From the NCBI GenBank assembly GCA_031177685.1, contig JAPSGI010000017.1, positions 1-64,000 on the forward strand: a DNA stretch of 64,000 nucleotides, read 5' to 3'. The translations under genes were made by a program, and so were the position numbers. Position 1 is the stretch's first letter. Each line of letters opens with the position of its first letter. The notes below the pieces were generated by a model. It did no database searches. It had not been told where the DNA came from and saw only the letters and a program-made list of their open reading frames with translations. Below are positions 36,071 through 48,024 of the stretch, piece after piece. The stretch comes from Solirubrobacteraceae bacterium (GTDB lineage: Bacteria; Actinomycetota; Thermoleophilia; Solirubrobacterales; Solirubrobacteraceae).

Positions 36071-36630
36071 CGGCGCGCCGGCCGCGTCACGCGCAGCGAG
36101 CGCAGGAGCGGCTGGAACACGGTGCGGTCCACGCGGGCGAACTCGGCGGGCGGCGCGTACGCGTCCACCACCAGCTCGCCGCCGTACGCGTACAGGTGGG
36201 TCGAGCGCACGGTGCGCCGTGCGACGCCCATCCGCTGCGTGGCCACCAGCTCCACGCCCGGCACGCCGCCGATGCGCACGCGACCCGACCGCAGCACCTT
36301 CAGCGAGCGGTCGCGCGCCCGGGCCGCCGACCGCAGCGCACGTCCGGCGCGGCGCAGGTCTCCCGCCGTCTTGGGCAGCTGCTCGATCCGGCGGTAGCGC
36401 CAGAAGTTGATCGCCACCTGGCCGGAGCTGATCGCCGCGATGTGCGGCGGGCTGGGTTCCCCCAGCCGCCAGTTGGCCGGGCGCACGAAGGTGACGCCGA
36501 AGCGCGGCAGCTCCACCGTGCGCTTCCCCACGGGCGCGGCGGCGCGCGGAGTCTCGGGCGGGCGCTGGCGGTCGTTGCCGCACGCGGCCACGACCAGCGC
36601 GGCGGCAAGGCACGGAAGCAGGCGGCGCAC
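36067..36630 (-). CDS. putative lipoprotein
   Basis: GTG start; VRRLLPCLAAALVVAACGNDRQRPP lipobox; VELPRFGVTFVRPANWRLGE. Confidence 0.7.
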   Translation of the reverse strand: MRRLLPCLAAALVVAACGNDRQRPPETPRAAAPVGKRTVELPRFGVTFVRPANWRLGEPSPPHIAAISSGQVAINFWRYRRIEQLPKTAGDLRRAGRALRSAARARDRSLKVLRSGRVRIGGVPGVELVATQRMGVARRTVRSTHLYAYGGELVVDAYAPPAEFARVDRTVFQPLLRSLRVTRPARR

Positions 36631-36650
36631 GGCCGGCGATTGTGCCAGGA

Positions 36651-37592
36651 CTAGCGCGCGGCGCGCGGATGCGCGTCGAAGTACACGTCGCGCAGGCGCT
36701 CGGCCGACAGGTGCGTGTAGATCTGGGTCGTCGCGATGTCGGCGTGGCCCAGCATCTCCTGCACCGAGCGCAGGTCGCACCCGCCCGCCAGCAGGTGCGT
36801 GGCGAAGGTGTGGCGCAGCGTGTGCGGGCTCATCTTGTCCGCCAGCCCGGCCGTGCGCGCGTGGCGCTGGACGATCTTGTAGAGGCCCTGGCGGGTCAGC
36901 CCGCCGCCGCGCTGGTTGACGAACAGGCGTGTCTCCTCGCGGTTGCCCACCAGCCGTGGCCGCCCGCGGGCGACGTAGGCCTTCAGCGCCGCCACCGCTT
37001 GGCGGCCGACCGGCACGAGGCGCTCCTTGTCGCCCTTGCCGCGCGCGCGCAGGATCCCTGCGTCGAGATCGACGTCGCGCACGTCCAGGCCGACCGCCTC
37101 GGAGGCCCGCAGCCCGCACGCGTACATGAGCTCGAGCAGCGCCCGATCGCGCAGGGCGGCCGGCTCGGTGCCCGCCGGGGCGCCCAGCAGCTTCTGCACT
37201 TCCCCGCGCGTCAGGACGTGGGGCAGCCGCTGCGCCCGCTTGGGGGCGCGCAGCTCGGCGGTCGGGTCGCGGTCCAGCAGCTCCTCCCGGCGCAGGTGGC
37301 GGTAGAAGGAGCGCAGGCAGGCGACCTTGCGCTGCACCGTCGCGGGCGCCACCGCGGGGCGGTCGCCGGCGCCGCTGGCCAGCTCGGTGACGAACTTGCG
37401 CAGGTCGCGCGCGTCGAGCTCGAGGGCGCCCAGGCCCTCACGCTCCAGGAACGCCGAGAACTGCAGCAGGTCGGAGCGGTAGGCCTCCAGCGTGTTGCGC
37501 GAGAGCCCGCGCTCCAGCTCGAGATAGGCCAGGAAGTCGAGCATCAGCTCGCCGAACGCGCGGGTTCCCGGATGGCTGGGCGCCGTGGCCAT
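36651..37592 (-). CDS. xerD: site-specific tyrosine recombinase XerD
   Basis: N-terminal core-binding domain; catalytic ACGLRASEAVGL, HTLRHTFATHLLAGG, MLGHADIATTQIYTHLS. Confidence 0.95.
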   Translation of the reverse strand: MATAPSHPGTRAFGELMLDFLAYLELERGLSRNTLEAYRSDLLQFSAFLEREGLGALELDARDLRKFVTELASGAGDRPAVAPATVQRKVACLRSFYRHLRREELLDRDPTAELRAPKRAQRLPHVLTRGEVQKLLGAPAGTEPAALRDRALLELMYACGLRASEAVGLDVRDVDLDAGILRARGKGDKERLVPVGRQAVAALKAYVARGRPRLVGNREETRLFVNQRGGGLTRQGLYKIVQRHARTAGLADKMSPHTLRHTFATHLLAGGCDLRSVQEMLGHADIATTQIYTHLSAERLRDVYFDAHPRAAR

Positions 37593-37646
37593 GCCTGGAC
37601 GGTTTCGCCTTGCCGCCCGCGTCTCCTTGGCAGTGCAAGCGGGCGT

Positions 37647-38174
37647 TCACCGCAGCTCGTCGCGCAGCCACATCAGCGCGATCAGCGACTTGGAGTCGCG
37701 GCACTCGGCGATCGCGTCGTCGAGGCGGTCCAGCGGCCAGCGCAGGATCTCGATGCGCTCGTCCGGGTCGGGCTCGAAGTCGGGCACGTCCTCGAGTTCC
37801 CGCGCCGCGAACAGCACCACCTCCTCGTCGGTGAAGCCCGGGCTGGTGTGGAAGCGCTCGATCTCGCGCCAGCGCGCGGCGCGCTTGCCGATCTCCTCGG
37901 CCAGCTCGCGCTGCGCGGTCTGCAGCGGCGTCTCCCCCTCCTCGTCGAGCTTGCCCGCCGGCACCTCCAGCAGCGCCGGGGCGCCGACCGCCTCGCGCGG
38001 CTGGCGGACGAGCCACACGTGCTCGCGGTCCCACGCCACGATCCCCACGGCGCCGGGGTGGCCGACGACCTCGCGCTCCACGACCTCGCCGTCGGCCTCG
38101 CGCCAGCGCTCGCGCCGGACCGTCGCGATGCGCCCCTCCCACGCGACCTCCGCGCCTACGCGCTCGAAGCTCAT
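37647..38174 (-). CDS. NUDIX hydrolase (ADP-ribose pyrophosphatase-like)
   Basis: LEVPAGKLDEEGETPLQTAQRELAEEIGKRA Nudix box. Confidence 0.93.
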   Translation of the reverse strand: MSFERVGAEVAWEGRIATVRRERWREADGEVVEREVVGHPGAVGIVAWDREHVWLVRQPREAVGAPALLEVPAGKLDEEGETPLQTAQRELAEEIGKRAARWREIERFHTSPGFTDEEVVLFAARELEDVPDFEPDPDERIEILRWPLDRLDDAIAECRDSKSLIALMWLRDELR

Positions 38175-38677
38175 CCGCGCGCTTCCCCCAGCAGCCGCTC
38201 GACGATCGTGACGTCGCGCCAGCGCCCGTCCAGCAGACCGTGGCGGCGGTGCGTGCCGACCTCCTCGAACCCGCAGGCGCGCGCGACGGCCAGGCTCGCG
38301 CGGTTCTCGGGGAAGATCTTGCCGATGAGCTTGAAGCGCCCGTCGCGCTCGGCGGCGTCGCACAGTGCGCTCAGCAGCGTTCGCCCCACGCCGCCGCCGC
38401 GGGCCGCCGCCGCCACGTAGAGCGCGAACTCGCCGACTCCACGGTAGGCGGGCACGTCGCTGTAGTCGGTCACGGCGGCCCAGCCCACGACCCGACCGTC
38501 GCGCTCGGCGATCAGGAAGGGACCGCGCTGCCGCAGCCACGCCCGCACGTTCTCGGCCGCGGGCGGGGTGGTGACGAACGTGGCGTTGCGACCGTCGATG
38601 CCGTCGCCGTAGATCGCCGCGATCGCCTCGGCGTCGTCGGGCCGGGCCGGCCGGACCGCGGCCACCTGGACGGTCAC
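38171..38677 (-). CDS. GNAT N-acetyltransferase (phosphinothricin acetyltransferase-like)
   Basis: VRPARPDDAEAIAAIYGDGIDGRNATFVTTPP...EFALYVAAAARGGGVGRTLLSAL. Confidence 0.88.
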   Translation of the reverse strand: MTVQVAAVRPARPDDAEAIAAIYGDGIDGRNATFVTTPPAAENVRAWLRQRGPFLIAERDGRVVGWAAVTDYSDVPAYRGVGEFALYVAAAARGGGVGRTLLSALCDAAERDGRFKLIGKIFPENRASLAVARACGFEEVGTHRRHGLLDGRWRDVTIVERLLGEARG

Positions 38678-39684
38678 CGCGCCAGCTCCGCGAGCACGCT
38701 CCCGGCGGCGAGCGCGGCGGCGAAGAAGTCGGGGTCCTCGCGCAGGGTGCGGCCCATCGTCTTCGCGGGCAGCCCGCTGGCCTCGTAGCCGTCGAGGTCG
38801 ACGGCTACGCGGCGGACGTCGTGGCGGTAGTCGTCGGGAAGCTCCGGGTCGGAGTCACGCGGAAGCGCGACGATCGCGCGCGAGAGCAGCAGGCCCAGCA
38901 CGGTCAGCGTGTGGTGCGAGATGCCGCGGTGGCGCTCGCGCGGGTCACCCGACGACATGCGCGCGACCACGACCGTGGGGCAGCCGAGCGCGATCGCCGC
39001 ATGCGCGGTGTCCAGCGCCGCCATCCCCCCGTGCCCGAGCGCCGAGGCCGATCCCAGGATTCCCGGCCCCGGGCCGCACACGGCCACGTCCCACCCATCG
39101 TCGTGGACGCCGTGGTGAATCGCGCCGGCGGTCGTGATCGCCTCGCGCTCGCCGCCGTAGGCGGGCCCCGCCGTCACGTGGGCCGCCAGCAGTCCCCGCT
39201 CGCGCAGCTCGCCCACCACGCGCGACATCGCGCCAGGCCACGCCCCGCCCGCAGTCTGCACGTAGCCCACGCGAGCCTCCGGCTGCGCCTGCCCGAGCGC
39301 CCAGACCACAGGCGCGAGCTGGCCATGCAGCCCGAACACGCCGGCCGGCCGCGCCAGCGGAAGCGCGAGCTGCGCCCCCTCCACGGCGTTCACGGCGTGC
39401 TGCAGGCTCGTGTAGTTGAGCTTCATCACGTGAGCACCCTCCGCCCCGGCGCCGTCCAGGCCCCGCGACAGGTTGACGTGCACGAGATCGAACCCGCCGG
39501 AGCCCAGGCCCAGCTCCACCGCCGCGGTGTTGACCACGACCTCGTCACCGACCTCGCTGGCGCCGACCAGGCCCACGTCCGCCGCGGCCGCCCGCTCCTC
39601 GCCGTCGACCGAGACCGTCAGCCGCTGCCAACCACCCACCGAGGCCTCCACCGACACCACAACCCCCCGCCGCAGCGTCAGCAC
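38674..39684 (-). CDS. DUF3866 family protein
   Basis: VEASVGGWQRLTV, VHVNLSRGLDGAGAEGAHVMKLNYTSLQHAVNAVE, WDVAVCGPGPGILGSASALGHGGMAALDTAHAA. Confidence 0.75.
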   Translation of the reverse strand: MLTLRRGVVVSVEASVGGWQRLTVSVDGEERAAAADVGLVGASEVGDEVVVNTAAVELGLGSGGFDLVHVNLSRGLDGAGAEGAHVMKLNYTSLQHAVNAVEGAQLALPLARPAGVFGLHGQLAPVVWALGQAQPEARVGYVQTAGGAWPGAMSRVVGELRERGLLAAHVTAGPAYGGEREAITTAGAIHHGVHDDGWDVAVCGPGPGILGSASALGHGGMAALDTAHAAIALGCPTVVVARMSSGDPRERHRGISHHTLTVLGLLLSRAIVALPRDSDPELPDDYRHDVRRVAVDLDGYEASGLPAKTMGRTLREDPDFFAAALAAGSVLAELAR

Positions 39685-39698
39685 AAGCGCCCTCCCAA

Positions 39699-39751
39699 GG
39701 GGGGTGGGCCCTCTGAGCCCCGCATACCGAGGCTAAAGCTGACCACCCCCC
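39699..39751. terminator. hairpin downstream of the M20 peptidase gene
   Basis: Outer stem GGGGGGTGG/CCACCCCCC with an inner AGCC...GGCT pairing. Confidence 0.4.
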
Positions 39752-39778
39752 GGATGGGAGCCCCTGACCAGCCGCCGT

Positions 39779-40914
39779 TCACGACGCCAGCGCCTCGGCG
39801 ACCGCCGACGGCAGCAGCAGCGCCACGCGCAACATGTCCTCCAACGCCGAGGCCGCCACAGACTCGTCGGGCTGATGGTTAGCCCGTGTCCCGTTGGCCA
39901 GGTTCACGCAAGGCAGCCCGGCCGCATGGAAGACGTTGGCGTCCGACCCCCCACCCGTCACGATCCGGCGCGGCTCGAAACCCGCCCCCCGCAACGCCGC
40001 CTCGGCCGCCACGACGGCAGCCGAGGACGCCTTCTCCCGGTAGCCCGAGAACAGCCGCTCCACCGACACGTCCACGTCGCACTCGAAGGCATTGGCGCCG
40101 TCGTGCACGCGGTCCACCATCTCGGCCACCAGCTCCTCCACGCGGCCGTCGTCCAGCGACCGCGCCTCCGCCTCGATGCGGCACCGGTCCGGCACCACGT
40201 TCACCGACGCGCTGCCGCCCTGGATGCTCCCGACGTTCGCCGTCGTCTCGGGATCCAGGCGCCCCAGCCGCATCCCGGCGACCGCCGCGGCCGCGGCGGC
40301 GATCGCGTTGCGCCCGTCCTCGGGACGGATGCCGGCGTGCGCCGAGGCACCGTGGAACTCCGCGTTGAGCCGGAAGTAGGTCGGCGACGCCATGATGATC
40401 TCCCCGATCGCCGTGGCGTGGTCGAAGACGTAGCCGCAGTCGGCGCGCAGGCGCGAGCGCTCGAACGCCTTGGCGCCGCGCAGCGCGTTCTCCTCGCAGA
40501 CGGTGAACAGCAGCTCCAGCCCGGTCTGCGGCCCGCGCTCCAGCTGGGCGCGCGCCACCTCCAGGATCACCGCGACCGCCGCCTTGTTGTCGGCGCCCAG
40601 GATCCCCGCGTGGCGGTTGCGCCACACCCCCTCCTCCAGCACCGGCTCGATCGGCGCCTGCGGGACCACGGTGTCCAGGTGCGCGCACAGCAGCACCGTC
40701 GGCGCGCCCTCGGGCCCGGCCATGCGCGCCAGCAGGTTGCCGCACTCCGAGCCCGCCGCCGGCCCGGCGTCGTCCTCCTCCACCTCGAGCCCCATCGCGC
40801 GCAGCTCGGCGGTCACGCGATCCGCGCACGCGCGCTCGTGCCCGAAGGGCGACTCGATGCAACACAGCTGCGCGAAGACGTCGTTGAGTCGGCGCCGCTG
40901 CGCCTCGGTCGGCG

Positions 40915-40918
<4 letters not shown>
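39779..40918 (-). CDS. M20/peptidase T-like metallopeptidase
   Basis: [66 protein letters not shown]. Confidence 0.9.
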
Positions 40919-42581
<1,663 letters not shown>

Positions 42582-42585
<4 letters not shown>

Positions 42586-43409
42586 GCAGGTCTGCCCAAC
42601 GAGTCTAGCTGCCGCAGCAGCGGAGCCTTTTCCACGAGCGAAGAGATCGACCGAAACTCCCCATAGATCGTGATCGCCAGCACGATCGCCAGGGCGATCG
42701 CCTGCCCCAGCGTGTCCAGCGTGAGGACGATCCACAGGCCGGCGAGCGCGCCGACGAGGTTGGACCCGGTGTCGCCGAGCATCGCGCGCTCGCGCAGGTC
42801 GTACGCGCCCACGACGAGGGTCGCGCCGGCGAAAAGGCCCAGCGCCCACAGCGGATCGAGGTCCCAGGCGCCCAGCGTCAGTCCCGCCCCGAGCAGCACG
42901 AACACCTTGACGCTGCGTCCCGGCCGCAGGTCCAGCAGGTTGAAGAGGTTGGTGGAGAGCACGAGCACCGCCGCGGCCAGCAGATACTCCCCGTCGCCGT
43001 AGCCCAGACCGGAGAGCGCGTAGAGCGCGAGCCCGAACGACCCGGCCGCCTTCAGCGCACCGGTGCTGATTCCGCCACGCAGCAAGGCGGCGCCATGACC
43101 GCGCCAACCGCGCGGCGCCCCTCCCAGCGCGTCGTCGAGCAGGCCCAGCGCGGCGACCCCGAACGCGTACACCGCGACGGTGCGCAGCTCCGGCGCGAGC
43201 ACGTCGTCGGCGAGGCCCAGCTCCTGCACCAGCGCGAGCGGTCCGGCGGCCAGCGCCGCGGCGGCGATCACGATCGTCCCGGCCGGGAACGGGAGCCGGG
43301 CGCCGCGGAAGTTCTCCATCGCCAGGCGGCTGTCGCCCAGCGTGCGCAGCATCGCCGGGGCGATCAGCGCCGCGACGGCGGCGGAGAGGATCAGCGGCAG
43401 GGCCGGCAC
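42582..43409 (-). CDS. divergent MraY/WecA-like membrane glycosyl-1-phosphate transferase homologue
   Basis: Multi-[53 protein letters not shown]. Confidence 0.75.
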
Positions 43410-43444
43410 GCGTCGAGCCTAGAGCGGGAGGCGGCGGACGGCGG

Positions 43445-44296
43445 CTAGGGGGTCGCCGCCGCGGTGGGGAGCAGCGCCTGCGCGCTGTCCTTCTCGCCGT
43501 ACGCGCCCTCGGCGCCGAGCAGCACGAAGACCAGCGCCGCCTTGCCGGCCAGCGTGTCGACGTTGTCCACGCTGGAGATCCGGTGGTCGGTGTACCAGCC
43601 GATCTGCGAGGGCTCCGTGCCGGTCTCCTCGACGCCCACCACCTGGGCCAGCTCGTCGTCGGACAAACCGTCGACCATGCCGTTCTCGAACGCGTCGGTG
43701 TTCGCCGCCTCGTCGCCCTCCAGCTCGCGCGGCGCGTGGTAGACGATGACCGCGTCGAGGCCGTCCAGGCGCCCGCTGAAGGACGTCAGCACGGTCCGGC
43801 GGTAGCGCCGCGCGGCGCGGCCGCCCGTGACCAGCGCCACGCCCACGCTGCGGCCCAGCCGCTCGTAGTCGCCGGCGTCAGGCGGGTCGCCGGCGCCCCG
43901 GACGGCACCGGCCGCCGTTTCGGACGGCGGCTCGGACACCACGGCCACGCCCCCCAGCCGCGAGCCGGTCCCCTCCAGGGCCTCGCGCACGTCGCGGATC
44001 GTGCTGTTGGGCAGGTCGCCCAGGCCGATCAGCCCGATGCGCCGGCCGGTGAGGCGCCCCTCGACCAGGAGCGGATAGAGACCTTCTTCGAACGAGGCGC
44101 GCTCGTTGAGCTCGCGGCTCAGCTCGGCGGAGCGCGCGTTGGCCTGGCGGACGTCGGCGCGCAGCGAGTCGCGCACGTTGCGCTCGGCGCTGGACACCAG
44201 CCCCTGATCCCCGATCGCCACGCCGAGCAGCAGCCCGATCATCAGGGCGAGGAAGACCGCGACGAGCGAGAGCGCGTGGTAGCGGAAGTCGAACAT
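43445..44296 (-). CDS. SteB/MctB-like copper transporter family protein
   Basis: [40 protein letters not shown]; next to a steA homologue and near pyrG, as in mycobacteria. Confidence 0.85.
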   Translation of the reverse strand: MFDFRYHALSLVAVFLALMIGLLLGVAIGDQGLVSSAERNVRDSLRADVRQANARSAELSRELNERASFEEGLYPLLVEGRLTGRRIGLIGLGDLPNSTIRDVREALEGTGSRLGGVAVVSEPPSETAAGAVRGAGDPPDAGDYERLGRSVGVALVTGGRAARRYRRTVLTSFSGRLDGLDAVIVYHAPRELEGDEAANTDAFENGMVDGLSDDELAQVVGVEETGTEPSQIGWYTDHRISSVDNVDTLAGKAALVFVLLGAEGAYGEKDSAQALLPTAAATP

Positions 44297-44311
44297 GGGC
44301 GGCCGGGGAGC

Positions 44312-45493
44312 CTAGAGGTCCATGCCGAGCAGCACGCGCAGCTTGAGCCACAGCAGCTCGGCGACCTCGCGCAGCCCGGGCGTGGCGAGGACGACCGCGA
44401 CCAGGACGACCAGCCCCATGGCCAGCACGAGCAGCACCGGGCTGGAGCCCGGCTGCGGGCGGTACAGGCGGCTCACGCCCTTGGCGTCCACCAGGATCTC
44501 GCCGATCCGCAGGCGGGTGAGGAACGTCGAGGACATCCCGGCGCGGTTCTTGTCCAGGAACTCGACGAGGTTGAAGTGCGAGCCGACCGAGACGATCAGC
44601 GACGCGCCCTTCTCGGAGGCGATGAGCATCGCGACGTCCTGGCTGGTGGCCGGCGCCGGGACGATCTTGTAGGGGAGGCCGAGGCGCTCCACGGCCTCGC
44701 GGCCGGGCGCGCGGCCGTCGGAATAGCCGTGCACGACGAGCTCCGCGCCGCTGCGCAGCGCGCCCTCGGTGGCCGAGTCCATGTCGCCCACGATCATGTC
44801 GGGCTTGAAGCCCTCCTCGATGAGGGCGTCCGCGCCCCCGTCCACGCCCACCAGCACCGGGCGCGTCTCGCGGATGTAGGGCCGCAGCGCCTTGATGTCG
44901 CGCTTGTGGTCCACGCCGCGCACGACGACCAGCGCGGGACGGTCGCGGAAGTCGGTGGCGAACTGCGGCAGCTCGAGCTTGCCGGCCAGCAGCTCGCGCT
45001 CCTGGACCATGTGCTGGACGGTGTTCTGCGCGAAGGCCTCCAGCGCCTCGCCGATCTCGCGCCGGCGCTGCTCGGTGAGCTCCTGGACGGTCTGCGGGTC
45101 CTGGACCTCGCCGCGGCCGACCACCTCGCCGCGGCGCAGGATCTCCCCGGCGCGCACGACGATCGGATCGCCGTCCTCGAGCACGTCGAAGAGGTCCGCG
45201 GCCGGCGCGTCCACGAGGTGGATGCCGGCCTGGACGAGCAGCAGCGGTCCGGCGTTGGGATAGCGGCCGCTGGTGGAGGGCGCGCAGTTGACCACGCACT
45301 CGACGCCGCACGCGATCAGGTCCTCGGCGGACACGCGGTCGAGGTCGACGTGGTCGATGATCGCCACGTCGCCCCGGCGCAGTCGCTTGACCAGCCGCTT
45401 CGTCCGCTTGCCCAGACGCGCAATCCCCGCCACCTCGCGTTCGGCGGCAGCCGGGCGCGCCGCGGGATCGCCTGTCGTCCCGGAGACCGCCAC
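44312..45493 (-). CDS. steA: SteA-like cytokinetic ring protein
   Basis: GDVAIIDHVDLDRVSAEDLIACGVECVVNCAPSTSGRYPNAGPLLLVQAGI, KPDMIVGDMDSATEGAL, C-terminal TM. Confidence 0.85.
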   Translation of the reverse strand: MAVSGTTGDPAARPAAAEREVAGIARLGKRTKRLVKRLRRGDVAIIDHVDLDRVSAEDLIACGVECVVNCAPSTSGRYPNAGPLLLVQAGIHLVDAPAADLFDVLEDGDPIVVRAGEILRRGEVVGRGEVQDPQTVQELTEQRRREIGEALEAFAQNTVQHMVQERELLAGKLELPQFATDFRDRPALVVVRGVDHKRDIKALRPYIRETRPVLVGVDGGADALIEEGFKPDMIVGDMDSATEGALRSGAELVVHGYSDGRAPGREAVERLGLPYKIVPAPATSQDVAMLIASEKGASLIVSVGSHFNLVEFLDKNRAGMSSTFLTRLRIGEILVDAKGVSRLYRPQPGSSPVLLVLAMGLVVLVAVVLATPGLREVAELLWLKLRVLLGMDL

Positions 45494-45565
45494 GCCGGGG
45501 AGTCTAAGGCTGACGAGCGAATGGCTGCGCCTCGCGGCGTCCTCGGGGGCGGCCCGTGCTGGGAG

Positions 45566-47275
45566 TTACGCAGCGTTCAACAGCTCGCGCGCGTGCTTGC
45601 GCGCGCCGGCGTCATCGTCGTCGGCGCCGAGCATGCGCACGAGCTCCGCGACGACAGCGGCGCCATCCAGCTCCTCGACGGTCGCGCGGGCCGGCTCGGC
45701 GGCGATGTCCTTCTCGATGCGGAAGTGGCGGTCGGCCAGCGAGGCGACCTGCGGCAGGTGCGTGATGCACAGCACGCGGCGGCCGCGGGCCAGCGCGCGC
45801 AGCCGTTCCCCGACCGCCCGTGCGGTGTGTCCCCCGATCCCCGCGTCGATCTCGTCGAAGACGAGCAGCGGGGATTCGGCTGGCGGGTCGCCGCGCTTCG
45901 AGGAGGCGCCCGCTGCGGGCGAGGCGTTCTCCGCGGCGACGCCCGTCAGCGCGAGCATCACGCGGGAGAGCTCGCCGCCCGAGGCGATCTCGCGCAGTGG
46001 GGCGGCCGGCACGCCGGGGTTCGGGGCGATCAGGAACTCGACCGACTCGGCGCCGGCGAGGCCCGGCGCCTCGCGCTCTGCGAGCGACACCTCGAAGGAC
46101 GCGCCCTCCATCGCGAGCTCGCCCAGCCGCTCGCGCACGGCGCGTGCCAGCCGCGGCGCGGCTTCGCGCCGCGCGTCGCCCAGCGCGCTCGCCAGCCCGC
46201 TCAGCTCGCCCTCGGCCGCGGCGAGGGCAGCCTCGGCCTCGCCGATCGCCTCCTCGGCACCCGCCAGGTCGTCGCGCCGTGCGCGGCAGCGCTCGGCGTG
46301 CTCGAGCACCGCGGCGATCGTGCCCCCGTGCTTGCGCCGCAGCCGGTCCAGGATCGAGAGGCGCTCCTCCACCTCCTCGAGCCGGCCCGGCGCGCCCTCG
46401 ACCTCCTGCTCGTACGAACGCAGCGACGCGCCCACGTCCTCGAGCTCCAGCAGCGCCGCGCGCACGCGCTCCGCCAGCCCGTCCAGCCGCGCGTCCACGC
46501 CCTCCAACGTGTCCAGCTCTCGAGCCGCGCCGGCCAGCAGCGCGGCGGCGCCCGGCCCGCCCGACTCCGGCGACACGGCCTCGGCTCCCGCCAAGGCCGC
46601 CGCGCGCAGCCCCTCCAGGTGGCGCAGCCGGTCGCGCTCGGCCGCCAGCTCGGCCGCCTCGTCCTCGTCGGGCGCGGCCGATTCGATCTCGTCGAGCTCG
46701 AACAGCAGCAGGTCCAGCTCGCGCTCGCGCGCCCCGGCCCGCGCCCGCAGCTCCTCCAGGGCGCCGCGCGCCTCGCGCGCGCGGGACCACGCCGCGGCGT
46801 ACGCGGCCCGTCGCTGCGCCTGCGCTGGCCCGCAGAACCCGTCCAGCACGTCGAGCTGCGCCGAAGCGAGCGTGAGCTTGCGGTGCTCGTGCTGGCCGTA
46901 GAACGAGAGGAGTCGGGCACCCACGTCGCGCAGCTCCGCCGCGCCGGCGGCGCGGCCGTTGACGTACGCGCGCGTGCGGCCCTCGGCGCTGACCCGTCGC
47001 GCCAGCACGAGCTCCTCGGCGTCCTCGGGCAGTCGCTCGCCAAGCTCCTCACGCAGCGTCGCGGACAGCTCGAACGCGCCCTCCACCCACGCCTCCGCCG
47101 CCCTGGGCCGCACGATGCCGCTCCGCGCGCGCCCACCCAGCAGCAGGTCCAGCGCGTGCGCGAGCACGGTCTTCCCCGCGCCGGTCTCGCCGGTCAGGAC
47201 GTTCAGCCCCGGCGCCAGCCGCAGCTCGGCCCGCTCGATCAGCAGGAGGTTCTCGACGCGCAGTTCGTTGAGCAC
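45566..47275 (-). CDS. recN: DNA repair protein RecN
   Basis: MLNELRVENLLLIERAELRLAPGLNVLTGETGAGKTVLAHALDLLLGGRA; SGGELSRVMLAL; LLVFDEIDAGIGGHTARAVGERL; ITHLPQVAS. Confidence 0.95.
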   Translation of the reverse strand: MLNELRVENLLLIERAELRLAPGLNVLTGETGAGKTVLAHALDLLLGGRARSGIVRPRAAEAWVEGAFELSATLREELGERLPEDAEELVLARRVSAEGRTRAYVNGRAAGAAELRDVGARLLSFYGQHEHRKLTLASAQLDVLDGFCGPAQAQRRAAYAAAWSRAREARGALEELRARAGARERELDLLLFELDEIESAAPDEDEAAELAAERDRLRHLEGLRAAALAGAEAVSPESGGPGAAALLAGAARELDTLEGVDARLDGLAERVRAALLELEDVGASLRSYEQEVEGAPGRLEEVEERLSILDRLRRKHGGTIAAVLEHAERCRARRDDLAGAEEAIGEAEAALAAAEGELSGLASALGDARREAAPRLARAVRERLGELAMEGASFEVSLAEREAPGLAGAESVEFLIAPNPGVPAAPLREIASGGELSRVMLALTGVAAENASPAAGASSKRGDPPAESPLLVFDEIDAGIGGHTARAVGERLRALARGRRVLCITHLPQVASLADRHFRIEKDIAAEPARATVEELDGAAVVAELVRMLGADDDDAGARKHARELLNAA

Positions 47276-47385
47276 GCCGACGGTGTACCAGCGGCGTCCG
47301 ACGGACCGGGCCCACCACAGCCGGCACGCGCCAGTCTCGAGGGAGATTTGTCACAGAGCGCGACACGTATGAGAGAGTCGGGTGC

Positions 47386-48024
47386 ATGGGCCGGCTGTAC
47401 GAGGCGACCTGGGGCCGGGGCTTCGCCGCCATCTACGACCGCCTGCTGGCCTCGACGGAGGAGGCCGGGCTGCGCGACGACCGGCGCGAGCTCCTCGCCC
47501 AGGCCAGCGGTGTCACGCTCGAACTGGGGGCCGGGACCGGGCTCAACCTCGACCTCTATCCCGAGGCGGTCACCGAGCTGGTGCTCACCGAGCCCGCCGA
47601 GCACATGGCCAAGCGCCTGCGCGAACGCGTGGCGGGCGAGGGCCGCGCCGCCGAGGTCGTGCAGACGCCGGCCGAGCGCCTTCCCTTCCCCGACGACCGC
47701 TTCGACACCGCCGTGGCCACGCTGGTGCTGTGCACGGTCGACGACCCCGAGGCCACGCTCGCCGAGGTCACTCGCGTGCTCAAGCCGGGCGGGCGCTTTT
47801 TGTTCCTCGAGCACGTCCGCGCGCAGGACCCCCGCGTCGCGCGCTGGCAGGACCGCCTGGAGCGCCCGTGGAAGTTCGTCGGCGCGGGCTGTCACTGCAA
47901 CCGCGACACCCCCGCGACGCTGGAGCGCTCGCCCCTGGACGTGCAGCGGCTCGAGCGGGGCGAGCTGCCCAAGTCGCCGCCCATCACCCGTCCGCTGGCC
48001 AGCGGCGTGGCGGCCGCGCCCTAG
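47386..48024 (+). CDS. class I SAM-dependent methyltransferase
   Basis: VTLELGAGTGLNLDLYPEAVTELVLTEPAEHM, DTAVATLVLCTVDDPEATLAEVTRVLKPGGRFLFLEHV. Confidence 0.9.
   Translation: MGRLYEATWGRGFAAIYDRLLASTEEAGLRDDRRELLAQASGVTLELGAGTGLNLDLYPEAVTELVLTEPAEHMAKRLRERVAGEGRAAEVVQTPAERLPFPDDRFDTAVATLVLCTVDDPEATLAEVTRVLKPGGRFLFLEHVRAQDPRVARWQDRLERPWKFVGAGCHCNRDTPATLERSPLDVQRLERGELPKSPPITRPLASGVAAAP

Noticed and set aside
36651-37592. tyrosine recombinase as a mobile-element integrase
   Set aside because: Motifs and conserved neighbourhood (NUDIX, pyrG, recN) indicate housekeeping XerD.
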